Of a stretch of DNA of 64,000 nucleotides, positions 26,341 to 36,609 are shown in pieces (position 1 is the stretch's first letter; each line of letters starts with the position of its first letter). The stretch is from assembly GCA_947452005.1 (NCBI GenBank), contig CANGBC010000010.1, positions 20,549 to 84,548 of the forward strand. Reading direction: 5' to 3'. The notes beneath the pieces are model-generated. The model was not told where the DNA came from and searched no databases. It was given only the letters and a program-made list of their open reading frames with translations. The translations under genes and the position numbers were made by a program. Source of the stretch: Beijerinckiaceae bacterium. GTDB lineage: Bacteria > Pseudomonadota > Alphaproteobacteria > Rhizobiales > Beijerinckiaceae.

Positions 26341-28449
26341 ATGCGCCCAGATCTCCTCAATCCCCTCTTCGCTGATGTGGCAACCCTGCCTGGCGTCGGC
26401 CCCAAAACCTCGAAACTCTTCGAGCGCGCTTTGGCGACGCCCCATGGCGGCGAGCCGCGTGTGGCCGATCTGCTCTTCCACCTGCCCCATTCGGGCATTG
26501 ATCGGCGAGCGCGGCCCAAAATCATGGATGCGCCGCGCGACCAAGTCGTGCTGCTTGAAGTCACCGTGGTCGAACTTCGGCCTCCCTCCAGCAATACGCG
26601 CGGCAAAGCGCCCTATCGCGTGGTGGTGGAGGATGACACGGGTGACATGGCGCTCGTTTTCTTTCTCGCTAATCACCAATGGATCGAACGCGCGCTGCCG
26701 CTTGGCGCCAAGCGCTGGGTATCGGGCAAACTCGAATTGTGGGACGGCCATTTGCAAATGGTCCATCCCGACAAGGTTCTGGATGAAGCGGCACTGGCCA
26801 AACTGCCGCCTGTGGAACCCGTCTATGGTTTGACCGAAGGCCTGACGCAGCGCGCCGTGCAGAAAGCTGCCGAAGGCGCGCTGGCCAAATTGCCAGAGCT
26901 GCCCGAATGGATTGATCTCCCGCTCGTCGCACAGCACCGCTGGCCAACCTTCCGCGATGCGTTGGAGCGCGTGCATCGCCCGCAGGGACCTGAGATTTTC
27001 GATCCGCAAAACCCGGCGCGCCTGCGGCTTGCTTATGATGAATTGCTGGCAAGCCAAGTGGCGCTCGGCCTTGTACGTGCACGCATGAAGAAACTGGGCG
27101 GGCGTGCCAGTGTTGGCGATGGCAAAATCTCCGAAAAGCTTCTCGCACAGCTCCCCTTCTCGCTGACGGGCGCGCAAGTTGAGGCTTTGAAAGAGATCCG
27201 CACCGATATGGCCTCAGGCGAGCGCATGTTGCGTTTGCTGCAAGGGGATGTGGGCTCAGGCAAGACGCTGGTCGCGCTTCTCGCCATGGCAACCATGGTG
27301 GAAGCGGGCCGACAAGCCGCCATGATGGCGCCAACAGAAATCCTTGCCCGCCAACATTACGAGCGCATGTTGCCTATGTGCGAAGCCGCGCGCGTGAAAC
27401 TGGCGCTTCTCACGGGGCGCGACAAAGCGGCCGAGCGCCGCAAGACGCTCGAAGCCTTGGAAGCTGGCAATATCGACATGGTGATCGGTACGCATGCCTT
27501 GTTCCAAGAGGCTGTCGCCTTCCGTGATCTCGGCCTTGCCGTGGTCGACGAGCAGCATCGCTTTGGCGTGCATCAGCGCTTGGCACTCGGCTCCAAAGGC
27601 GAGGCTGTTGATATTCTCGTCATGACCGCCACGCCCATCCCGCGGACTTTGGTGCTCACTTATTTTGGCGACATGGACGTGTCGCTCCTGCGCGAAAAGC
27701 CTGCAGGGCGCCAGCCGATTGATACGCGGGCACTTCCCATTGAGCGGCTCGACGAAGTGGTAGCGGGTATTGGCCGCGCCATTCAGGCAGGTGCGCGCGT
27801 CTATTGGGTCTGCCCGCTTGTCGATGAAAACGAAGAGCTGGATCTCGCCGCTGCGACAGAACGCGCCGAAGTGCTTCGCCAATTTTTTGGCGATCAAGTC
27901 GGGCTTGTCCACGGCCAGATGAAGGGCAAAGACAAGGACGCGGCGATGGAATCCTTCCAGCGCGGCGAGACCAAGATTTTGGTGGCCACCACCGTGATCG
28001 AAGTGGGCGTCGACGTGCCAGAGGCCACCATTATGGTGATCGAACATGCGGAGCGTTTTGGTTTGGCGCAATTGCACCAGCTGCGCGGCCGCGTGGGGCG
28101 TGGCAAAGGCCGCTCGACTTGCCTGCTTCTCTACAAGACGCCGCTGGGCGAAGTGGCGGAAGCGCGGATCACCATTATGCGCGAAACGGAAGACGGCTTC
28201 CGCATTGCCGAAGAAGATCTGAAATTACGCGGTGAAGGCGAAGTGCTAGGCACGCGCCAATCCGGCACACCGGGCTTTCGCCTAGCCAGCCTCGACGTGC
28301 ATGGGGCACTTCTGCCCGTGGCGCGCGACGATGCGCGCATGATTGTTGAGCGCAATCCAGAGCTTTCCAGCGAACGCGGACAAGCCGTGCGCGCACTGCT
28401 CTATCTGTTTGGGCGTGATGAAGCGGTGAAGCTGTTGCGGGCGGGCTGA
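26341..28449 (+). CDS. recG: ATP-dependent DNA helicase RecG
   Basis: A 702-residue helicase that regresses stalled forks and migrates branched DNA. Visible are the wedge/OB domain (APYRVVVEDDTGDMALVFF), Walker A LQGDVGSGKTLVAL, DEQH box VVDEQHRFGVHQR, ATPIPRTL, and motif VI LRGRVGRGKGRSTC. ATG at 26341 gives MRPDLLNPLF with GGGG upstream; the frame opens 14 codons earlier without better support. Length is close to the 693 residues of E. coli RecG. It is divergent from sdhE across 113 bases. Confidence 0.96.
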   Translation: MRPDLLNPLFADVATLPGVGPKTSKLFERALATPHGGEPRVADLLFHLPHSGIDRRARPKIMDAPRDQVVLLEVTVVELRPPSSNTRGKAPYRVVVEDDTGDMALVFFLANHQWIERALPLGAKRWVSGKLELWDGHLQMVHPDKVLDEAALAKLPPVEPVYGLTEGLTQRAVQKAAEGALAKLPELPEWIDLPLVAQHRWPTFRDALERVHRPQGPEIFDPQNPARLRLAYDELLASQVALGLVRARMKKLGGRASVGDGKISEKLLAQLPFSLTGAQVEALKEIRTDMASGERMLRLLQGDVGSGKTLVALLAMATMVEAGRQAAMMAPTEILARQHYERMLPMCEAARVKLALLTGRDKAAERRKTLEALEAGNIDMVIGTHALFQEAVAFRDLGLAVVDEQHRFGVHQRLALGSKGEAVDILVMTATPIPRTLVLTYFGDMDVSLLREKPAGRQPIDTRALPIERLDEVVAGIGRAIQAGARVYWVCPLVDENEELDLAAATERAEVLRQFFGDQVGLVHGQMKGKDKDAAMESFQRGETKILVATTVIEVGVDVPEATIMVIEHAERFGLAQLHQLRGRVGRGKGRSTCLLLYKTPLGEVAEARITIMRETEDGFRIAEEDLKLRGEGEVLGTRQSGTPGFRLASLDVHGALLPVARDDARMIVERNPELSSERGQAVRALLYLFGRDEAVKLLRAG

Positions 28450-28457
28450 CGGAGACC

Positions 28458-28537
28458 CGTCATTGCGAGCCGAAGGCGAAGCAATCCAGAGCCTCACGTG
28501 TTGCCTCTGGATTGCTTCGCTTCGCTCGCAATGACGA
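28458..28537. repeat. REP-like dispersed inverted repeat, copy 3
   Basis: Arms at 28458-28490 and 28506-28537 (CGTCATTGCGAGCC...GCAATCCAGA and TCTGGATTGC...GCAATGACGA) between the convergent recG and DUF502 genes. Confidence 0.88.
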
Positions 28538-28562
28538 GCCTGTCGACTGAAGCCTTTCGCGC

Positions 28563-29282
28563 TTACTCCGCCTTTTCCAATTCCTTCGACGCCTTGGCCT
28601 TGTCGGCCATATCCGACAGTGTCCCCTGCATTTCCGGCTGGATCAGACCCGCTGACATAATCAGCTTGGCTGCATCGTCGGGCGTCATCGGGATTTCAAT
28701 GACATCCTTGGCCGGGAGGAAGAAGTAGAAGCCTGTCGTCGGATTGGGCGTGCAGGGCAAGAAGACGGACACGTGCTCGCCAGGGGGCAATGCGCCACTC
28801 AGCGACGCAGCGGGTGGTGCAGAGATAAAGACAATACTCCACATGCCGGGCGCTGGATATTGCACCAGACCCACCTTGCGAAAACTCGTGCCCGATTGCG
28901 AAAAAATCGTTTCGAAAATCTGCTTAACGCTTTTGTACAGGCCCCGCACGACCGGCATGCGATCGAGCATGGCCTCGCCAATGCGGATGAAAGCACGCCC
29001 GGCAAAATTGGCGGCCAGAAACCCTAAAAACGTCAGCCCGAGAAAGGCCACGACCACGCCCACGCCCGGAATATGAAAATGCGTATAGGCATCGGGCGAC
29101 AAGAAGGGCGGCATCAATGGCTTCACCCAATTGTCGACCGTGTCGACAAACCACCAGACCAGCCAAATGGTCACGGTCAAGGGACCGGTGATGATCAGAC
29201 CTGTGAAAAACCACGCACGCACGCGCGCGCCGAAGCTTGGCCGATGCAAGGCTTCGACATTTGGAAATTCAATCTGGTTCAT
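28563..29282 (-). CDS. DUF502 family inner-membrane protein
   Basis: A 239-residue membrane protein of unknown function. Two transmembrane segments are clear (FFTGLIITGPLTVTIWLVWW and VGVVVAFLGLTFLGFLAANF), followed by the conserved DUF502 region (RIGEAMLDRMPVVRGLYKSV and a GMWSIVFISAP/FLPCTPNPTTGFYFFLP pair) and a charged C-terminal tail. The ATG at 29282 (MNQIEFPN) lies 46 bases after glmS; the longer frame overlaps glmS and is rejected. It probably forms one transcript with glmU and glmS, though no role in aminosugar metabolism is known. Confidence 0.9.
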   Translation of the reverse strand: MNQIEFPNVEALHRPSFGARVRAWFFTGLIITGPLTVTIWLVWWFVDTVDNWVKPLMPPFLSPDAYTHFHIPGVGVVVAFLGLTFLGFLAANFAGRAFIRIGEAMLDRMPVVRGLYKSVKQIFETIFSQSGTSFRKVGLVQYPAPGMWSIVFISAPPAASLSGALPPGEHVSVFLPCTPNPTTGFYFFLPAKDVIEIPMTPDDAAKLIMSAGLIQPEMQGTLSDMADKAKASKELEKAE

Positions 29283-29328
29283 GTTTTGCCCGTCAAGCGC
29301 AAAGGAGAAAGCGGCGCTAGGCCCTAAT

Positions 29329-31155
29329 CTATTCCACCGTGACGCTTTTGGCGAGGTTTCTGGGCTGGTCCACGTCCTTACCCATGACCACAGCTGTGTG
29401 ATAGGCGAGCATTTGCACAGGCACAGCATAGGGAATGGCTGCGAAATCGGGTGCCATCTCCGGCATGGTGATCGCCCGGAAGACATTCACTGCCGATTCA
29501 TGCTCAGCACGCTTGTCGCCAATCAGCACAATCTTGCCCCCGCGCGCTGCCACTTCCTGCATGTTGGACACGGTTTTTTCAAAGACGCTGTCATAAGGCG
29601 CCAGCACGATGACGGGCATCTTCTCGTCAATCAACGCAATCGGCCCGTGCTTCAACTCACCCGCCGCATAACCCTCAGCATGGATATAGGAAATTTCCTT
29701 GAGCTTGAGCGCGCCTTCCAGAGCCAGCGGATAATTGGTGCCGCGGCCGAGATAGAGCACATCGGTTGCCTTGGCGAGATCGCGGGCCAATGACTCAAGC
29801 TGCGGCTCGAGCTTGAAAGATTCAGCCATCAAGCCGGGCGTTGCCATCAGCTCGGCGACCAAAGCCTGTTCCTGCGCAGACGTCAGCGTACCGCGCGCGC
29901 GACCCATGCCGACCGCCAGACAAGCCAGCACGGCCAGCTGGCAGGTAAAGGCTTTGGTCGAGGCCACACCAATTTCAGGCCCGGCCAAAATGGGGGCCAC
30001 AACATCGCTCTCGCGCGCAATGGTAGAGGTTGTCACATTGACGATCGACAGGATTTTCTGGCCCTGCTCCTTGGCATAGCGCAGCGAGGCCAAAGTGTCG
30101 GCTGTCTCGCCCGATTGCGAGACCACGATCATCAAACCATTTTCAGGCAATGGCGCATCGCGATAGCGGAATTCGCTCGCAACATCGATTTCCACCGGCA
30201 AACGCGCATAGCGTTCAATCCAGTATTTGGCGATGAGCCCCGCATAATAGGCTGTGCCGCAGGCAGATATCGTGACCCGCGACAGTTTGGTCACATCAAA
30301 GGGCAGATCAAACGGCAGCCGCACGGCCCCCGCTGACATATCCAGATAATGAGCCAGCGTGCGGCCGACGACTTCCGGCTGCTCGTGAATTTCTTTCGCC
30401 ATGAAGTGCTGATAATTGCCTTTATCAACGAGCGAGGAGAAGGCTTGAATCTTCTGCTTCGCGCGTTTGACCGGCCGGCCGACGCCGTCAAAAAACTCGG
30501 CACTGGCGGGTGTCATCACCACCCAATCGCCATCTTCGAGATAGGTGATCATGTCGGTGAAAGGAGCGAGCGCCAGCGCATCCGAGCCCAGATACATTTC
30601 GCCATCGCCATAACCAATGGCGAGCGGCGCACCTTGGCGGGCGCCGATGAGCAGATTTTCTGAACCTTCAAAAATAAAACCCAGCGCAAAGGCACCGCGC
30701 AATTTCGGCAGGGCCGCGGCGACGGCTTCGCGCGGCTGATGGCCTTTCATCATCTCGTCGGTGACCAGATGGGCCACAGTTTCCGTATCCGTCTCCGTCA
30801 CGAAAACATGGCCCTTGGCGGTCAGCTCTTCGCGCAGTTCGCGGAAATTTTCGATAATCCCGTTATGGACCACGGCCACTTTTTGCGTGGCATGCGGATG
30901 GGCATTGTTTTCGGTCGGGCGGCCATGTGTGGCCCAGCGCGTGTGGCCAATGCCCACCGTGCCAGACAGCGGCGCAGCGGCGAGTTTTTCCGCGAGGTTC
31001 TTCAGCTTGCCTTCCGCCCGCACGCGGGTCAGGCGGCCGTGCTCGAGTGTGGCAACGCCAGCCGAATCATAGCCGCGATATTCCAGACGACGGAGCGATT
31101 CCACGATCTCTCCGGCGACAGGCGCGCGCCCAACAATGCCGACAATTCCGCACAT
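29329..31155 (-). CDS. glmS: Glutamine--fructose-6-phosphate aminotransferase (isomerizing)
   Basis: Makes glucosamine-6-phosphate from fructose-6-phosphate and glutamine, the first step to UDP-GlcNAc. The 608-residue enzyme starts MCGIVGIVG, with Cys2 the amidotransferase nucleophile. HTRWATHG, two SIS sugar-isomerase domains (SQSGETADTLASLR) and the C-terminal DQPRNLAKSVTVE are present. Length is standard. No glmS ribozyme-like leader is expected or seen in the 77-base gap to glmU. It lies downstream of glmU, so two enzymes of the same pathway are co-transcribed. Confidence 0.97.
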   Translation of the reverse strand: MCGIVGIVGRAPVAGEIVESLRRLEYRGYDSAGVATLEHGRLTRVRAEGKLKNLAEKLAAAPLSGTVGIGHTRWATHGRPTENNAHPHATQKVAVVHNGIIENFRELREELTAKGHVFVTETDTETVAHLVTDEMMKGHQPREAVAAALPKLRGAFALGFIFEGSENLLIGARQGAPLAIGYGDGEMYLGSDALALAPFTDMITYLEDGDWVVMTPASAEFFDGVGRPVKRAKQKIQAFSSLVDKGNYQHFMAKEIHEQPEVVGRTLAHYLDMSAGAVRLPFDLPFDVTKLSRVTISACGTAYYAGLIAKYWIERYARLPVEIDVASEFRYRDAPLPENGLMIVVSQSGETADTLASLRYAKEQGQKILSIVNVTTSTIARESDVVAPILAGPEIGVASTKAFTCQLAVLACLAVGMGRARGTLTSAQEQALVAELMATPGLMAESFKLEPQLESLARDLAKATDVLYLGRGTNYPLALEGALKLKEISYIHAEGYAAGELKHGPIALIDEKMPVIVLAPYDSVFEKTVSNMQEVAARGGKIVLIGDKRAEHESAVNVFRAITMPEMAPDFAAIPYAVPVQMLAYHTAVVMGKDVDQPRNLAKSVTVE

Positions 31156-31232
31156 TCTTCAAAAACTCCGCTGGTTGCAGCCTTGCTAGACGGCGTCTGA
31201 AGGCAGATCAACACACTTTGCGTTACCTTATT

Positions 31233-32594
31233 TTACGGGCGCTTTTTGGGGGCCTTGGCCAGATCTGCCCGGAAACGGGTCGCCCAGCCGGGCTTTTCGA
31301 CCTGCTGCCCACGCCCCAGCGCCAGGGCATTGGGCGATACGTCTTGTGTGATCACAGAACCCGAACCGACATAGGCGCCATCGCCGATTTTGACGGGCGC
31401 AACGAGCGAGGAATTGGAGCCCACAAAAGCCCCGGCCCCGATCTCGGTCTTGTATTTGTTGTAGCCGTCATAATTGCAGGTGATCGTGCCTGCACCAATA
31501 TTGGCATCAGCCCCCACGCTTGCGTCACCAATATAAGAGAGGTGGCTGATCTTGGCGCCAGCCCCCACTTGCGCGGATTTGATCTCGACGAAATTGCCCA
31601 CTTTCGCGCCCTCGCCCAGATCAGCGCCCGGGCGCAGACGCGCATAGGGTCCGACGGTCGCACGCGCACGCACATGCGCGCCTTCCAGATGCGAAAAGGC
31701 ATGAATGATCGCGCCATCTTCCACAATGCAGCCGCGCCCAAACACAACATGGGGCTCGATGAGAACATCGCGGCCGATCTTGGTGTCGAAAGAAAAGAAC
31801 ACGGTCTCCGGCGCAATCAATGTCGCGCCTTCACGCATGGCGGTCTCGCGCATGCGGTTTTGAAACACGGCTTCGGCAGCGGCCAGCTGCACGCGATCAT
31901 TGACGCCCATCACCTCTTGCGCGCTGGCCAGCACATGCACGACTTTCAAACCGGCCTTGCGCGCCACTTCCACCGCATCGGTGAGATAAAATTCTTTCTG
32001 CACATTGGCATTGCCAATGGCCTCCAGCAGCGCCAAAGCATGCGGGCCTGACAAGGCCATCAAGCCTGCATTGCAAAGCGTGATCTGGCGTTCCGCTTCG
32101 CTGGCGTCCTTATGCTCGCGAATGGCGACAAGCTCGCCGCCCTCGACTACCAAGCGGCCATAGCCTGTCGGATCGGCAGGCTCGAAACCAAGCGCCGCCA
32201 AAGCTGCCCCGTCGGCCAGCGCAGCGCGCAGCCGGGCCAGCGTCGCAGCTGAGACGAGTGGCGTGTCGGCAAACAGCACCAGCACATCATCAGGCTTGGC
32301 CTGCAAGGCAGCTTTGGCCGCCAGCACGGCATGCGCCGTGCCCAGACGCTCGGTCTGTACGAAAATCTGCGCCCCGCTTGCGGCTTGGCGGGCCGCATGC
32401 GCCACGTCCTCACGACCCGGACCAACCACCACCGCGACCGCCTGCGCGCCCGCTTCTGCAACAAGCGCAAGCACATGGGCGAGCATTGGCTGACCGCCGA
32501 CCTCGTGCAAAACCTTCGGGCGTGCCGATTTCATCCGGGTGCCCTCGCCGGCGGCGAGAACAATGGCGAGGCACTGGCGGGACGGGCTCATCAT
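31233..32594 (-). CDS. glmU: Bifunctional GlmU (GlcN-1-P acetyltransferase / UDP-GlcNAc pyrophosphorylase)
   Basis: Acetylates glucosamine-1-phosphate and couples it to UTP, giving UDP-GlcNAc for peptidoglycan and LPS. The 453-residue protein has the N-terminal uridyltransferase signature [20 protein letters not shown] and the C-terminal left-handed beta-helix hexapeptide repeats, with [20 protein letters not shown] containing the catalytic histidine region and ITCNYDG following. GGAGCC precedes a double ATG. It is the first gene of glmU-glmS-DUF502 and divergent from the opgG-like gene; 187 bases between them hold no gene. Confidence 0.97.
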   Translation of the reverse strand: MMSPSRQCLAIVLAAGEGTRMKSARPKVLHEVGGQPMLAHVLALVAEAGAQAVAVVVGPGREDVAHAARQAASGAQIFVQTERLGTAHAVLAAKAALQAKPDDVLVLFADTPLVSAATLARLRAALADGAALAALGFEPADPTGYGRLVVEGGELVAIREHKDASEAERQITLCNAGLMALSGPHALALLEAIGNANVQKEFYLTDAVEVARKAGLKVVHVLASAQEVMGVNDRVQLAAAEAVFQNRMRETAMREGATLIAPETVFFSFDTKIGRDVLIEPHVVFGRGCIVEDGAIIHAFSHLEGAHVRARATVGPYARLRPGADLGEGAKVGNFVEIKSAQVGAGAKISHLSYIGDASVGADANIGAGTITCNYDGYNKYKTEIGAGAFVGSNSSLVAPVKIGDGAYVGSGSVITQDVSPNALALGRGQQVEKPGWATRFRADLAKAPKKRP

Positions 32595-32781
32595 CGGCTC
32601 CAGTTGAGGCTACGGGAAAAAGACATCCCGAGGTCACCGTGGCGGGTTAACCTAAACACATCATGAATCATTGCCGTTTATAAAATCAGTCTCGCGAAAT
32701 GCCATTTTTGCGATTAGATAAGCAAGGCGCGACTCCAAAGCATTTGGGCGCTCCTGCGTACCGGAGCCAAAAATAGTCAAA

Positions 32782-34347
32782 ATGCTGAAGCGTAGGGACC
32801 TGCTGAAACTCGCCGCCGGCTCCGTCGCGGCTGCCGCCGCGCTTGAGGCGCCTCGCGCGCTTGCGCAAGAGACTGTGCCGTCGCCCGCGCCCCCATCGCC
32901 TGAGCCGACCCCCGCCCAGTTTGACCCGGGCAGCGTCGTCGATCTGGCCCGCAATCTGTCGAAAAAGCCCTACAAGGCTCCGTCTGCGCCTTTGCCAGAC
33001 GTCTTTGCCACCCTCACACAGGACGCCTATGCGGGCATCCAGTCGCGGCCGGAAAGCCGCATTTGGGCGGGCGACAATACGGGCTTTATGCTCGAGCCGT
33101 TGCACCGGGGCTCGGTCTTCTCCGCGCCCTTGGCCATCAGCGTCATCGAAAACGGCTTCGAGCGCCGCCTCACCTATAGTCCCGATCAATTCGAATTCGG
33201 CAAAATCACCCCGCCCGCCAATCTCGGCGACATCGGCTTTTCAGGCTTTCGCCTGCTCGTGCCGTTTGAAAATGAACAGCGCGAAGTCGCTGTCTTTCAG
33301 GGCGCCAGCTTTTTCCGCGCGCGGGCCAGCTATCAGCTGTTTGGCACGGTGGCGCGTGGGCTCTCGATCCGCACCGCGGATCCGCGTGGCGAAGAGACGC
33401 CAACCTTCCGCCAGGTCTGGATTGAAAAGCCCAATCTCGCCGCCAATGCCATTGTTATCCACGCGCTGCTCGATTCCGAAAGCGTGACGGGTGCCTATCG
33501 CTTCACGCTGCGCCCGGGTGACGCGACGATCATCGATACGGAATGCACCTTGTTTGCGCGCGTCAATGTGGATCATTTCGGCATTGCGACCATGGCCAGC
33601 ACGTTTGTGTATGGCCCACTGGATCGCCGCCGCGACGACATTCGCCCCGCTGTGCATGAAATCAGCGGGCTGCAAATTCTCAACGGCAATAATGAATGGA
33701 TCTGGCGCCCGGTCAGCAATCGCGAAACCTTGCAGGCCTCAGCCTTTGTCGACACCAACCCAAAGGGTTTTGGTTTCCTGCAGCGTGAGCGCAATTTTGG
33801 TGCCTATCAGGATGATGTCGCCCATTGGGAATGGCGGCCATCTTTGTGGATTGAACCGATTGGCGAATGGGGTGCTGGCGAAGTCACGCTCGTCGAAATC
33901 CCCTCCGAATCCGAAGTGAACGACAATATGGTCGCCTATTGGCGGTCCAAGGCCCCGCTCAGTGCGGGCTCTGAGACATCCTTTGCCTATCGCCAATTCT
34001 GGTGCTGGCAGGCACCCAGCCGCCCGCCGATGGCGCAAGTCGCCGCGTCACGCTCGGGGCGGGCCTCCACAGGTGGGCAATCTGGTGGCAAGCGCCGCCG
34101 TTTTCTTGTCGACTTTTCAGGCGATGTCTTTGCTGACCCGCAACGCAACGCCGAGATCACCCCCAATTTGACCGCCTCGCCCGGTACCATTTCAACAGTG
34201 CGCAGCTTCCTCGACCGCGATCGCAAAAGCATGCGTGTCATTTTCGACATGGATGCCGGCAATGATGCGGTGAGCGAATTGCGCCTTGTTCTGGAATCGC
34301 AGGGCAAGCCAGTCAGCGAGACCTGGCTTTATCGATGGACACCATGA
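32782..34347 (+). CDS. opgG: Periplasmic glucan biosynthesis protein OpgG/OpgD (MdoG)
   Basis: Acts with OpgH to make osmoregulated periplasmic glucans. The 521-residue product has a twin-arginine-like signal (LKRRDLLKLAAGSVAAAAAL, cleavage near ALAQE), followed by the MdoG domain: DLARNLSKKPYKAP, PLHRGSVFSAPL, RGLSIRTADPRGEETPTFRQ and DVAHWEWRPSLWIEP. A Tat-type signal is closer to OpgD than to OpgG of E. coli, so paralogue assignment is open. It overlaps opgH by 13 bases, so the two are coupled. Confidence 0.94.
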   Translation: MLKRRDLLKLAAGSVAAAAALEAPRALAQETVPSPAPPSPEPTPAQFDPGSVVDLARNLSKKPYKAPSAPLPDVFATLTQDAYAGIQSRPESRIWAGDNTGFMLEPLHRGSVFSAPLAISVIENGFERRLTYSPDQFEFGKITPPANLGDIGFSGFRLLVPFENEQREVAVFQGASFFRARASYQLFGTVARGLSIRTADPRGEETPTFRQVWIEKPNLAANAIVIHALLDSESVTGAYRFTLRPGDATIIDTECTLFARVNVDHFGIATMASTFVYGPLDRRRDDIRPAVHEISGLQILNGNNEWIWRPVSNRETLQASAFVDTNPKGFGFLQRERNFGAYQDDVAHWEWRPSLWIEPIGEWGAGEVTLVEIPSESEVNDNMVAYWRSKAPLSAGSETSFAYRQFWCWQAPSRPPMAQVAASRSGRASTGGQSGGKRRRFLVDFSGDVFADPQRNAEITPNLTASPGTISTVRSFLDRDRKSMRVIFDMDAGNDAVSELRLVLESQGKPVSETWLYRWTP

Positions 34348-36527
34348 CGACCGACGCTTCCCTGCGCGACGAGACGCAAGCGCAGGCGGATGTGCGCGCT
34401 TCCATGCCGCCCGAATCTGCACTCGCCATGCCCGTGCAAAGCTTCCGCTCGTTTGGGCCCAGCGAGCGACGCCCATGGGCGGTGCCAAAGCTCGCCTATA
34501 CGCCCTGGCTCTCGCGCCTGCTCGTGTTTGGCGGCGGCCTGCTGCTCACCGCCTATGGCGCGACAGAAATGTATGCGGTTGTGAACGTCGGCACGATCAC
34601 GACTTTGAAATGGGCTTTGCTCATTCTCTTCGTTGCCAATTTTTCCTGGATCGCGATTGCCTTTACCAGCGGCGTGCTGGGCTTTTTCTGGCTTTTGTTC
34701 CAAGCACCCAAAGTCCCGGCCCTGCCCGCTGCGCTCAGCGAGCGCACTGCTGTGGTGATGCCCATTTATAATGAAGCGCCCAGCCGCGTCTTTGGTGCCG
34801 TGCAGGCGATGATTGAAGATGTCGAGCGCACGGGGCTGGCTGCCCATTTCGATTGGTTCTTCCTGTCCGACACCACCAACCCGGACGTGTGGATTGCTGA
34901 AGAGCGTGCTTTTCTGGCCATGCGTGCACGGCTCGGTGAGCGCGCGCGCGTCTATTATCGCCATCGCCCGAAAAACACGGCGCGCAAGGCTGGCAATATC
35001 GGCGATTTCGTCGCCCGCTGGGGCGGCGCATACGCCCATATGGTCGTGCTGGATGCCGACAGTCTGATGACCGGGCATTCCATTGTCTCGCTTGCTGCCG
35101 CCATGGAAGCGGATGCGGATTCAGGCATCATCCAGACACTGCCGCTCATCATCAATCGCAACACGATGTTTGCGCGCGTCCAGCAATTTGCCGCGCGTAT
35201 TTATGGGCCGATCATTGCCTCGGGTCTGGCTGTCTGGTCGGGACGCGATGGCAATTATTGGGGCCACAATGCGATCATCCGCACCAAGGCTTTTGCTGAT
35301 CATTGCGGCCTGCCCGATCTGCGCGGACGCCCGCCCTTTGGCGGCCATGTGCTGAGCCATGATTTTGTTGAAGCCGCTCTCATTCGCCGCGCGGGCTATG
35401 CCGTTTACATGTTGCCTGTGCTCGGCGGATCCTTTGAAGAAAGCCCGCCTTCGCTGATTGATCTGGCGACCCGTGATCGACGCTGGTGCCAAGGCAATCT
35501 GCAGCATTCGCGCATTATGACGGCCAAGGGTTTTACGCTGCCCACGCGCCAGCATTTTGCGACTGGCATTATGGGCTATCTGGCCTCGCCCTTCTGGATG
35601 GCACAATTGATTGTCGGTATCGTGCTGGTGCTGCAATCAACCTACATCCGGCCGGAATATTTCACCGACGAGTTTCGCCTCTTCCCGGCTTGGCCGCGCT
35701 TTGATGCGGAACGCGCGCTGGCTTTGTTTGGCGTCACCATGGCGGTCCTGCTGGCGCCGAAACTGTTTGGCCTGATCATCGCGCTCTGGGAGAGCGAAAC
35801 ACGCAAAGCCTGCGGCGGTGCGCTGCGCCTCATCGTCTCGACGCTTCTCGAAGTGCTGATCTCGGCGCTGCTCGCCCCCATCATGATGGTGATCCAGACT
35901 GGCTCCGTGATGCAGATCATCTTTGGTCGTGACACGGGCTGGAACCCGCAACGGCGCGATGATGGCTCGATCCCGCTGCGCGACATTATCCGCCGTCACC
36001 GCTCGCATGTGGGCTTGGGTGTCGTCACGCTCATCGCCGGCATGTTGATCTCGCCGTCTCTTGTGGCGTGGATGTCACCCACGATTGCGGGTCTGATCCT
36101 GGCCATTCCGATTTCCTGGGCGAGCGGCCAGCTGGGCATTGGCCTTGCGTTGAAGCGCATGGGCCTGCTGCTGACGCCAGAAGAGGCTACCCCGCCGGCC
36201 ATTGCCACGCGCGCCAATGCGCTCACCAGCCAGCTGGCGGCTGAGGGGGGCGATGAATCCGATGGCATTCGCGCCATTCATGACGATGCGCATTTGCGCG
36301 ACAATCATGATCTTTTCCTGCCGCCTGCCCAGCCACGCCTGCGCGGCCATATCGACACAGACCGCGCCTTGGCCGAAGCCAAACTGGGCGATGCGCAGAC
36401 GCTGGATGAGGCGATCACCTGGCTGAAGCCCAAAGAGCGCATGGTTGTGCTGCACGACCGCGCGCTGATCGACATGCTGGCGCGGCTGCCCGCCGTGCGG
36501 GACACGGAAGAAACCCCGAAAAGCTGA
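34335..36527 (+). CDS. opgH: Glucan glucosyltransferase OpgH (MdoH)
   Basis: Inner-membrane GT2 enzyme that polymerises the beta-glucan backbone. The 730-residue protein has N-terminal helices (ATEMYAVVN flanks; LKWALLILFVANFSWIAIAF), the cytoplasmic catalytic core with VVMPIYNEAPSRVFGAVQ, FFLSDTTNP, VLDADSLM (DxD), HDFVEAAL and the RDRRWCQGN product-binding motif, then a C-terminal set of membrane helices. Length is shorter than the E. coli protein (about 850) at the N-terminus, as usual in Alphaproteobacteria. It overlaps opgG by 13 bases. Confidence 0.95.
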   Translation: MDTMTTDASLRDETQAQADVRASMPPESALAMPVQSFRSFGPSERRPWAVPKLAYTPWLSRLLVFGGGLLLTAYGATEMYAVVNVGTITTLKWALLILFVANFSWIAIAFTSGVLGFFWLLFQAPKVPALPAALSERTAVVMPIYNEAPSRVFGAVQAMIEDVERTGLAAHFDWFFLSDTTNPDVWIAEERAFLAMRARLGERARVYYRHRPKNTARKAGNIGDFVARWGGAYAHMVVLDADSLMTGHSIVSLAAAMEADADSGIIQTLPLIINRNTMFARVQQFAARIYGPIIASGLAVWSGRDGNYWGHNAIIRTKAFADHCGLPDLRGRPPFGGHVLSHDFVEAALIRRAGYAVYMLPVLGGSFEESPPSLIDLATRDRRWCQGNLQHSRIMTAKGFTLPTRQHFATGIMGYLASPFWMAQLIVGIVLVLQSTYIRPEYFTDEFRLFPAWPRFDAERALALFGVTMAVLLAPKLFGLIIALWESETRKACGGALRLIVSTLLEVLISALLAPIMMVIQTGSVMQIIFGRDTGWNPQRRDDGSIPLRDIIRRHRSHVGLGVVTLIAGMLISPSLVAWMSPTIAGLILAIPISWASGQLGIGLALKRMGLLLTPEEATPPAIATRANALTSQLAAEGGDESDGIRAIHDDAHLRDNHDLFLPPAQPRLRGHIDTDRALAEAKLGDAQTLDEAITWLKPKERMVVLHDRALIDMLARLPAVRDTEETPKS

Positions 36528-36609
36528 AACCAACAGGTCGCCCTTGATATTTATCAAGGCGGCCATGGCCCGCATGGCGCAGTCTGCCCTGACACGATCA
36601 GGAGGCCCC

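Noticed and set aside
26239..27177. 312-codon frame antisense to recG
   Set aside because: Shadow of recG; no motifs and no ribosome site.
30927..32051. 374-codon frame antisense to glmS and glmU
   Set aside because: It crosses two complete core genes on the other strand and has no motifs.
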